From JAFCUW01 sp049897565 (lineage in GTDB: Bacteria > Pseudomonadota > Gammaproteobacteria > Burkholderiales > Burkholderiaceae_D): a stretch of 64,000 bases of DNA. The stretch spans positions 124,001 to 188,000 of the forward strand of contig NZ_JAFCWM010000009.1 in assembly GCF_049897565.1 (NCBI RefSeq), written 5' to 3'. The notes beneath the pieces are model-generated. The model was not told where the DNA came from. It searched no databases and was given only the letters and a program-made list of their open reading frames with translations. The translations under genes and the position numbers were made by a program. Below, piece after piece: positions 55,112-62,199 of the stretch. Position 1 is the first letter of the stretch, and each line of letters starts with the position of its first letter.

Positions 55112-57892
55112 TTACTGCAGCTGCTTGAGCAAGGCGCGCGCCTCGTCGGCCTGCGCGAACTTCATGTTGCCGGCCATGAGCACCTCGAGCTCCTTGCGCG
55201 CGGCCGTCTTGTCGCCGGCCTTGAACAAGCCCATCGCCATGTGGTAGCGGATGTCGCGCGCCTGCGGCGCCAGGGCGCTGGCCTGCTTGAGCAGCGGCAG
55301 GCCGCGCGCGGTGTCGCCCTGCTCGACCAGGATCCAGCCGAACGTATCCATCACCATCGGCTGGTCGTTGGCCAGCTTGTACGCTTGCGCGGCAATGTCT
55401 GCCGCCCGGGTATCCTGCGACAGCTGGTAGGCCAGCGCCAGGTTGTTCAGCGCCACCACGTTCGCCGGCTGCTGTTTCAGTATCGATTCAAACTGCGCCG
55501 ACGCCGGCTTGTACTGCTTGTCAGCCATCATCGTTTCGCCCTTGTACAGCTGCGCGCGGACGTCATCGGGATGCTGGCGCAGCCACGCCGCCAGGCGCTT
55601 GCCACCCTCGTCCTGCCGGCCGGCTGCACGCAGCGCGTTGACCGACTTGACCATCAGTTCGCTCGTCTTGCTCAGCTCCATCGCCCGCTCGAACGCGTCG
55701 AGCGCCAGTTCCGGCTTGCCTTGCGCCATGTTGATGTCGCCCTGCAGCTGGTAGCCGGCCGCCCCTTTCGGGTGGTTGCGCTGCATGCTGGCCGCGGTCA
55801 TCAGCGCCAGCTCGTTCCATCCCTTGCGGACATACAACTCCGCCAGCGCCAGCTGGGCCGCCGGAAAGTCGGGCTGCATCGCCAGCGCCGCCTTCAGGTA
55901 ATCCTCGGCCTGCGTCGGCCGCTTCAACAGCAGGTGCATCGCCGCGACCTGCATCTGCGCGTGCGCCGAGCGCGGCAGTGCCACCGCCAGTTTCTTGTAC
56001 GTGTCGAGCGCCTGCTCCCTTTCGCCATTGGCAAGCTGGCCCTTGCCAAGCAAGTCCAGCAAGTCCGGATTGTCGCGATGGATCACTTGCAGCTTGGCCG
56101 CCGTGTCGAGCGCCTTCTGGGTCTTGCCGGTCTGCAGGTATTGCGCGACCAGGTTGACCGCCGGCGCAATCGCATTCGAATCGGCCGCGTTGGCCTGCTC
56201 CAGCCACTTGGTGGCGTCATCGTTCTTGCCTTCGCCGGCGGCGAGCGTGGCCAGCGCGGTCATGACGTCGCTGTCGGTCTTGTTGTTGGCGAGGAAGGCG
56301 AGCAGGGTTTGGCGGGCCGCCTCCGGCTTCTTCTCGCGCATGTCGAGCTGCGCGAGGTTGGCGGCGCCCGGAAAGTACGCCGGCTGGATCGTCAGCGCCT
56401 TGCTGAAGCTGGCGCGCGCCTGCGCCAGGTCCTGCTTGCCGACGTAGACCAGGCCCTTCAGTTCCTGCACGGCCGCATTGTTCGGTTGCGTCTTTTCCAG
56501 CGCCAGCACGGCATCGTACGCCTTGTCGATATGATTCAAGCTCAGTTCGGTGCGCACCAGCGCGATCCCGGCCTGCGGCGACTTGACGTCGAGCGTGGCA
56601 GCGAGCTGCAAGTCATTGACCGCCTGCGCCTGGTCGCCTGCGCCAAGCCGGCTCAGCGCCAGCGACGTGCGCAGCTTGGCCGCTTTCGGTTCCAGCGCGC
56701 TGGCTTTTTCGAACAGCTCGGTGGCCTTGCCGAAGTGGCGCGCCTGCATGTACGACTCGCCGGCCAGCGCCAGCACCTGCGCATCCCGGCGCGGATCGTT
56801 CAGCGCAGGCGCCAGCACCGTCAGCGCGTCGGGCGTGTGGCCGGTACGCAGCAAGGTCGACGCCAGCAACTTGCGCGCATACACATTGTCCGGATTCTTT
56901 TCGAGGTAGTGGCGCAGGTGGTGCTCGGCCTGGTGCAGCGAACCGAGGTTCAGGCTGATGGCGCCGGCCAGCAGCACGCTTGGCATGTGATCCGGCGCCA
57001 CGCGCAACACCCGGTGCATCGCATCCTGCGCGGCGGAGTACTTGCCTTGCGAGAAGTCCAGCAAGGCTTGCGTATAGTTCAGCAGCACGCTGGTCGGCGC
57101 GAGCTTCCTGGCGATATCGAGGTCGGCCTGGGCCGACTCGAACTTGCCGATCGCCGTCTTCAGGTAAGCTTTCTCGATGTGCGCCGAGCGATGTTGCGGC
57201 GCGATCGCCACCACCTTGTCGTACGCCGCCAGGGCCTGCTCCGGCTGGTTCTGTGCGCGCAGCAGGTCGCCCTTGAACAGCAGTGCATCGGTGTTGCGCG
57301 GCTCGGCTGCCGTGGCCCGGTCGGCATAGCGGACGGCGCTGTCGACATCGCGCGCCAGCACCGCCACGCGGCCCATGCCGATCAGCGCCGGCGTGAACGT
57401 CGGCCTGGTGGCCAGCGCCGCCGAATAAAGTTGTTTGGCCTCATCGCGCTTGCCCATGGCGAGCAGCGCATCGGCGCGCACGCAGAGCAACTCGGCACTT
57501 TGCTTCACGCGCGCCTCGGCCGCCGTTTCGTCCAGCACTTTATGGAACAATCCCTGCATCTGCAAGGATTTGCCCAGTACCGGCAACGCTTGGGCGCCGC
57601 GATAGCCGTGCTTGAGCGCCATGCGGATTTCTTTCTCGGCGCTGACGCCGTCGCCCGTGTCGAGGTAGACCGTGGCCAGCTCGTAGCGAGTCTCGGCGTC
57701 ATCGGGCGCCGTTTCGACGACGTTTTTCAGCACGATCGCCGCGGCGCTCAATTCGCCCTTCTGATGGTAGATCTTTGCCTCGGCCAACGTTCCGGGGGCC
57801 AAATCGCCCTTGCAGCCGGCAAGCACGGAGGTCAGCGTGACGGCGCCCGCAGCACTAAACCACAGGAAACTTTTGTTGTTAAGTTGCAACAT
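55112..57892 (-). CDS. prsT: PEP-CTERM system TPR-repeat lipoprotein PrsT
   Basis: Lipoprotein of 926 residues. The start at 57892 (MLQLNNKSFLWFSAAGAVTL) gives a signal peptide ending in the lipobox VLAGC. The mature protein is almost wholly TPR (about 22 repeats), with the typical YHQKGELSAAAIVLKNVV and later repeats of the 34-residue form. This length, the start and the repeat pattern match PrsT of PEP-CTERM/exosortase loci, where it takes part in exopolysaccharide and protein export. It lies back to back with the PEP-CTERM gene at 58122. No exosortase or exopolysaccharide gene is inside the window. Confidence 0.92.
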   Translation of the reverse strand: MLQLNNKSFLWFSAAGAVTLTSVLAGCKGDLAPGTLAEAKIYHQKGELSAAAIVLKNVVETAPDDAETRYELATVYLDTGDGVSAEKEIRMALKHGYRGAQALPVLGKSLQMQGLFHKVLDETAAEARVKQSAELLCVRADALLAMGKRDEAKQLYSAALATRPTFTPALIGMGRVAVLARDVDSAVRYADRATAAEPRNTDALLFKGDLLRAQNQPEQALAAYDKVVAIAPQHRSAHIEKAYLKTAIGKFESAQADLDIARKLAPTSVLLNYTQALLDFSQGKYSAAQDAMHRVLRVAPDHMPSVLLAGAISLNLGSLHQAEHHLRHYLEKNPDNVYARKLLASTLLRTGHTPDALTVLAPALNDPRRDAQVLALAGESYMQARHFGKATELFEKASALEPKAAKLRTSLALSRLGAGDQAQAVNDLQLAATLDVKSPQAGIALVRTELSLNHIDKAYDAVLALEKTQPNNAAVQELKGLVYVGKQDLAQARASFSKALTIQPAYFPGAANLAQLDMREKKPEAARQTLLAFLANNKTDSDVMTALATLAAGEGKNDDATKWLEQANAADSNAIAPAVNLVAQYLQTGKTQKALDTAAKLQVIHRDNPDLLDLLGKGQLANGEREQALDTYKKLAVALPRSAHAQMQVAAMHLLLKRPTQAEDYLKAALAMQPDFPAAQLALAELYVRKGWNELALMTAASMQRNHPKGAAGYQLQGDINMAQGKPELALDAFERAMELSKTSELMVKSVNALRAAGRQDEGGKRLAAWLRQHPDDVRAQLYKGETMMADKQYKPASAQFESILKQQPANVVALNNLALAYQLSQDTRAADIAAQAYKLANDQPMVMDTFGWILVEQGDTARGLPLLKQASALAPQARDIRYHMAMGLFKAGDKTAARKELEVLMAGNMKFAQADEARALLKQLQ

Positions 57893-58073
57893 CCAAACCC
57901 TCGCCAGCCGGCCGTTCAACGATGTTGAATGTTGGCATGTTAGCAGCATAGTAGCAATAAATTTCCTAGCTACAAGCCAGTGTTACGGCATTTGTCGGGA
58001 TTACTTACAACGTCCGACAACGAATTATGCAATCCATCGATAAGTCGCTGTTAATAAACAGTTGTTTATTTTA

Positions 58074-58087
58074 GGCATGATTAATGC
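58074..58087 (+). promoter_or_regulatory. sigma-54 promoter candidate upstream of the PEP-CTERM gene
   Basis: GG at 58074-58075 and GC at 58086-58087 lie with exactly ten bases between, in TAGGCATGATTAATGCTT. This fits the -24/-12 rule and most of the TGGCACG-N4-TTGCT consensus. The start codon is 35 bases downstream. RpoN control of PEP-CTERM genes through PrsK/PrsR is established in Zoogloea and relatives; for this gene it is inferred. Confidence 0.55.
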
Positions 58088-58121
58088 TTAAATGATCTCA
58101 AACAATAAGGGATCGTCCAAA

Positions 58122-58910
58122 ATGAAAAACCTGTTCAGCGTCGTGCTCGCCGCCTGCCTCGCGTTCGCCGTGGCCGGCGCCAGCGCCGGCGGCATCAGCG
58201 ACATCGGGGTCAACGGTTACTGGGGCGGCGACGGCCACGGCTACAACGACGTCATCGGCAGCAGCACCTACGACATCCAGGGCGCCACCATCACCCGCGT
58301 CGGCAGCATCCTGACGGTAGCGATCGCGACGAACTTCGCCGGCCACGCCGGCGCGCAGCCTGGCAGCGCGCCGGGCGGCATCGGCTATGGCGACGTGTTC
58401 CTGTCGAAAATGTGGAACCCGTTCGGCACCGATTCGCACCACACCAACGACAACGCGGTCAACGGCACGCTGTGGAATTACGGCCTCAGCCTGGATAACC
58501 GCTGGAGCAACACCGGCGGCGACTTCATGCTCTACAAGCTGAACGGCGCCACGAATGCCGCGAATATCTACAATTCCGAGCAATTCATGAACTGCGACAT
58601 CGGTAGCGAGTGCTACTACCGCAACGGCCAGGCCACCGCCGTCAAGCGTGACTCGGGCACCGTGAGCAACACCGGCCTGACCGGCAAATGGTCCGTCACC
58701 ACCGACCAGGAACTGCGCTTCGTCATCAACATTGCCTCGAGCGACCTGATGAACTTCGCCTCGTTCGCGATGCACTGGGGCGAGACTTGCCAGAACGACG
58801 TCATTGAAGGTGCCGTCAGCATGGTGCCGACGCCCGGCAGCGTCGCGCTGATCGTGCTTGGCCTCGGCGCCCTGCTGTTCTGGCGTCGCCGCCAGAGCAC
58901 TGCCGAGTAA
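58122..58910 (+). CDS. PEP-CTERM sorted exported protein
   Basis: Secreted protein of 262 residues, start at 58122 (MKNLFSVVLAACLAFAVAGA) with AAGGGA upstream. A signal peptide is followed by a beta-rich, Gly/Asn-rich body (GGISDIGVNGYWGGDGHGYN), two cysteine pairs and the C-terminal sorting signal: VPTPGSVALIVLGLGALLFW, then RRRQ. The tail has the hydrophobic segment and the basic end, but the usual VPEP is VPTP. It is divergent from prsT. Sorting by an exosortase encoded elsewhere is expected; its function in the matrix is unknown. Confidence 0.9.
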   Translation: MKNLFSVVLAACLAFAVAGASAGGISDIGVNGYWGGDGHGYNDVIGSSTYDIQGATITRVGSILTVAIATNFAGHAGAQPGSAPGGIGYGDVFLSKMWNPFGTDSHHTNDNAVNGTLWNYGLSLDNRWSNTGGDFMLYKLNGATNAANIYNSEQFMNCDIGSECYYRNGQATAVKRDSGTVSNTGLTGKWSVTTDQELRFVINIASSDLMNFASFAMHWGETCQNDVIEGAVSMVPTPGSVALIVLGLGALLFWRRRQSTAE

Positions 58911-59017
58911 AGGCAGCAGTAAGCGCAGCGCAAGGTGAAGCAGCGAACAGATATCATCCAAGCAAACATGCAATCCTCTGGTACCGACAACTTCGTCGCA
59001 TCTACGGGAGGAAAGCC

Positions 59018-59194
59018 ATGTCAGACAATCTGCAGAAAGCCGGCTCACAAGACCGCAGCCGCATCAACGTGAACGAAGCGTGGGAAGTGAAGCACTGGAC
59101 CGAAGCGCTCGGCGTATCGAAACAACAACTCGAAGACGCGGTAAAGGCGGTCGGCACCTCGGTGGTGGCGGTAAAGTCGCACCTGGGCAAGTAA
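59018..59194 (+). CDS. DUF3606 small protein
   Basis: Protein of 58 residues, from an ATG at 59018 with GGGAGG upstream. It reads MSDNLQKAGSQDRSRINVNE, then WEVKHWTEALGVSKQQLEDA and ends SHLGK. DUF3606 proteins have a short strand region with INVNE, a W, and the GVSxxQLxxAV helix; function unknown. Its last five codons, stop codon and 80 bases downstream recur almost unchanged at 62053. Confidence 0.9.
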   Translation: MSDNLQKAGSQDRSRINVNEAWEVKHWTEALGVSKQQLEDAVKAVGTSVVAVKSHLGK

Positions 59195-59209
59195 TCGCCG
59201 CCTGAAAAT

Positions 59210-59275
59210 CTGGGGTCAGGTCTGGCAATCGGACATGCACGATACGACATGTCCGATTGTCAGACCTGACCCCAG
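59210..59275. repeat. REP-like palindrome, 28-bp arms
   Basis: The left arm CTGGGGTCAGGTCTGGCAAT (59210 on) and its complement ending at 59275 pair at 27 of 28 positions over a ten-base loop. It lies 15 bases past the DUF3606 stop and could act as a terminator. Together with the preceding 30 bases it is a near copy of 62053-62147. Confidence 0.85.
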
Positions 59276-59319
59276 CTGTTCGCACGGAATCCGGTTCAGC
59301 CAAGTTACATGCAATTTGA

Positions 59320-61470
59320 ATGCAGGCATACACCCTATCCAACAGTTTCCCGGCGCCGCGCATGGCTAGTTCAGTTCCAGAGTTCGAATACCTGCCTCAA
59401 GAAGGCGAGATGGTGGGGCTGCTGCGCAGCACCGACTGGTCCCGCAGCAGCCTGGGTATGCCCGGCACCTGGCCCGAAACGCTGCGGCTACAGCTCAACG
59501 TCTGCTTCGATTCGCAGTTCCCGATTGCCATCTGGTGGGGCCCGGACCTGGTCCAGTTCTACAACGACGCCTACCGCCCTATCCTCGGCGCCACCAAGCA
59601 CCCGGCGGCCTTCGGCCGGCCAGCGGTCGAGACCTGGCCTGAAATCTGGCCAACCATCGGCTCGATGGTCGAACAGGTGGTGCAGCGCGGGATCGCCGTG
59701 CGCGGCGACGACATGCCGCTCGTCCTCGACCGCAACGGCTTCCCAGAACTGTGCCACTTCACGTTTTCGTACAGCCCGATCCGCTCCGTTGATGGCCGCA
59801 TCGACGGCATGTTCACGGCGGCGGTGGAGACCACCGCGCGCGTGCTGGCCGAGCGCCGGCAGGCGTTCCAGCTGACCTTGGCCGACCGCCTGCGCGGCCT
59901 CGTCACCGCCGACGACATCATCGCCACGGCGACCGAGCTGGTACGACAGCATCTCGACGTCGCGCGCGTCTACTACGCCGAGGTCGACGACGAGGCCGGC
60001 ACCTTCCGCATCGATCAGCGGTGGACGCAAAGCGGCGACCTGCCCGAGCTGCCCTCGCACGGGAACATCGCCGACTTCGGCGCGCACCTGCTGCAGACCT
60101 TGCGCGCCAACGAGGCAATCGTGGTCGATGACATCGGCGCCGATCCGCACCTGCGCGCGTTCGCCGGCGCTTTCGGGCAGCTTGGTATCGCGTCGATGGT
60201 GATCGTCCCGCTGTTCCAGTCCGGTCGCTGGCGCTGCAACTTCAATGTCGTCCACGCGCTGCCGCGCCGCTGGAGCCAGGCAGACGTCGCTCTCATTGCC
60301 GATGTCGCCGAGCGCACCTGGAATGCGGTCGAGCGAGGCCGCGCCGAAGAAGCGCTGCGCATGTCGAGCCAGCTGAAGGACGAATTCCTCGCCATGCTCG
60401 CGCACGAACTGCGCAATCCGCTGGCGCCGATCAGCGCTGCGGCCGACCTGCTGTCGGCGCTCAACCAGGATATGGCGAGTATCCGCAAGACCAGCGCCGT
60501 CATCAAGCGCCAGGTGGCGCACATGACCGGACTGGTCGACGACCTGCTCGACATCTCGCGCGTGACGCGCGGCCTGATCACGCTCGAATCGAACGAGATC
60601 GACCTGCGCGACATCCTGGCCGACGCCGTCGACCAGGTGCGCCCGCTGATGGCGCTGCGCGGTCACACGCTGCAGTTCGACCTGCCGCCGGCTGCCGCCA
60701 TCGTGCGCGGCGACCGCAAGCGGCTCGTGCAGGTGGTGGCCAACCTGCTTAACAACGCCGCCAAATACACGCCGGCCGGCGGCCACCTGACATTGAGCGT
60801 GACGGTGCAGGACTCGCAGGCATCGGTGGCGGTGACCGACGACGGCATCGACATGGATGCAGACCTGGTGGGCCGCGCCTTCGAGCTGTTCACCCAGGGC
60901 AAACGCAACGCCGACCGCTCGCAAGGCGGATTGGGCATTGGCCTGGCGCTCGTCAAGACGCTGGTGGAACTGCACGGCGGCACGGTACGCGCGCGCAGCG
61001 AGGGACTCGACCGCGGCAGCGAATTCATCGTCACCTTGCCGACGATCGCGCCCGCGGCGCCTGGCCCGGTGACGCGCCCCGCAGCGCACGCGCTGGCGGC
61101 GCCGTTGAAGGTGCTGCTGGTCGACGACAACGTCGACGCCGCGCTGATGCTCGCCATGCTGCTCGAATCGGCCGGCCACGACGTCGCGGTCGACCATACT
61201 TGCGGGGCGGCGTTGCAGCGGGCGCCGTCCATGGTGCCCGACGTCTGCCTGCTCGACATCGGCCTGCCCGACCTGGACGGCTATGAACTGGCGCGGCGCC
61301 TGCGCGCGGAACCGGCGACGGGCGCTTCGGTGCTGGTGGCGGTGACCGGCTACGGCCAGCAGTCCGACCGCGACGCCGCGCGTGGCGCCGGCTTCGATCA
61401 TCACTTCACCAAGCCGGTCGACGGCAATGCGCTGATGGCGCTGCTGGCAGACCTGCGCGGCGGCAGCTAG
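59320..61470 (+). CDS. hybrid sensor histidine kinase (PAS-GAF-HisKA-HATPase-REC)
   Basis: Soluble protein of 716 residues with no membrane segment. A PAS-like domain (about 30-165, IAIWWGPDLVQFYNDAYRPI) is followed by a GAF domain (about 180-340), the HisKA helix with phospho-acceptor His 362 in LAHELRNPLAPISAA, and the HATPase with NLLNNAAKYTPAGGH (N box) and GGLGIGLAL (G2). The G1 box reads DDGIDMDADL where DxGxG is expected. A C-terminal receiver domain shows VLLVDDNVDAALML, the Asp in VCLLDIGLPDLDG and the Lys in FTKPVDG. Start is uncertain: ATG at 59320 or 59362, neither with a good ribosome site. No partner regulator is near. Confidence 0.88.
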   Translation: MQAYTLSNSFPAPRMASSVPEFEYLPQEGEMVGLLRSTDWSRSSLGMPGTWPETLRLQLNVCFDSQFPIAIWWGPDLVQFYNDAYRPILGATKHPAAFGRPAVETWPEIWPTIGSMVEQVVQRGIAVRGDDMPLVLDRNGFPELCHFTFSYSPIRSVDGRIDGMFTAAVETTARVLAERRQAFQLTLADRLRGLVTADDIIATATELVRQHLDVARVYYAEVDDEAGTFRIDQRWTQSGDLPELPSHGNIADFGAHLLQTLRANEAIVVDDIGADPHLRAFAGAFGQLGIASMVIVPLFQSGRWRCNFNVVHALPRRWSQADVALIADVAERTWNAVERGRAEEALRMSSQLKDEFLAMLAHELRNPLAPISAAADLLSALNQDMASIRKTSAVIKRQVAHMTGLVDDLLDISRVTRGLITLESNEIDLRDILADAVDQVRPLMALRGHTLQFDLPPAAAIVRGDRKRLVQVVANLLNNAAKYTPAGGHLTLSVTVQDSQASVAVTDDGIDMDADLVGRAFELFTQGKRNADRSQGGLGIGLALVKTLVELHGGTVRARSEGLDRGSEFIVTLPTIAPAAPGPVTRPAAHALAAPLKVLLVDDNVDAALMLAMLLESAGHDVAVDHTCGAALQRAPSMVPDVCLLDIGLPDLDGYELARRLRAEPATGASVLVAVTGYGQQSDRDAARGAGFDHHFTKPVDGNALMALLADLRGGS

Positions 61471-61471
61471 C

Positions 61472-62068
61472 CTGCGCGGGTACGAGCCATCCACAGCATG
61501 CGCACCGACCGAGCGGCAAGCCACCGCCGTCGGCAGCTACCTCAAACAGTTCGACCGGGCCGCCACCAGGGGACATGGCGACGCCGCCCTGGTCTCGATG
61601 TTCAAGGAAGCGTTTGCTGGCATGCACAGCAGTATCGGCGCCGCACCCTCCCCGGGCGGGTGCGCGGCCAGCGCCGTGCAACTGGAGGCGCAAGACCACG
61701 CCGCCATGACGGGCCTGGCCGACTTCAGCTCTGCAATCACCCAGACGCCGGACGCGGTCAATCCGATGCGTCCCGCCGAGCAGGACAACTTCGCCTATCA
61801 GGTGTCGCGAGAGACCAGTGTTGGCGGCCGCAGCCAGGCCGATCGCTGGTTCTCGCAGCAACAGAAATTCCAGCTCAGGGCCAGCTATCACACCCCTTCC
61901 GTGCCCGGCACCGAGCTGCGGCTCGGTCGCAGCGCCGAATCGCAGAATTACAATTATCATGAGATCGACGACGACGAAAAGCGCCGCGACGAGCGCCTTC
62001 AATTGCTGGCGAGCCTGAGCGGGCAGGTGTTGCTGCAGGCGTATCCGAATGCGCACCTGGGCAAGTAA
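61472..62068 (+). pseudogene. unidentified coding remnant, open at the front and ended by a repeat
   Basis: An open frame with coding-type third positions runs from about 61472 to 62068. It has no ATG until 61598 (MFKEAFAGMHSSIGAAPSPG), but the frame already looks coding upstream (QFDRAATRGHGDAALVS). The C-terminal third (QQQKFQLRASYHTPSVPGTE, and YNYHEIDDDEKRRDERLQLL) has no recognised domain. Its last five codons and stop are those of the repeated DUF3606 3' end at 59180, so the natural C-terminus was lost when the repeat joined it. I treat it as a fragment truncated at both ends. The front edge overlaps nothing but follows the histidine kinase stop directly. Confidence 0.5.
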
Positions 62069-62147
62069 TCGCAGCCTGAAAATCTGGGGTCAGGTCTGAC
62101 AATCGGACATTCTCGATACGAAATGTCCGAATGCCAGACCTGACACC
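62053..62147. repeat. copy of the DUF3606 3' end plus REP-like palindrome
   Basis: From CGCACCTGGGCAAGTAATCG onward this segment follows 59180-59275 with few changes: the last codons and stop of a DUF3606-type gene, CCTGAAAATCTGGGGTCAGG, then the palindrome. Its arms (from 62084 and up to 62147) have decayed by a few mismatches. DUF3606 sequence before these codons is not present. Confidence 0.8.
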
Positions 62148-62199
62148 GGGTGTTTTGTGACCGCGGGTGTTTGCCAACCACAGCAACCGCAACTGCGGC

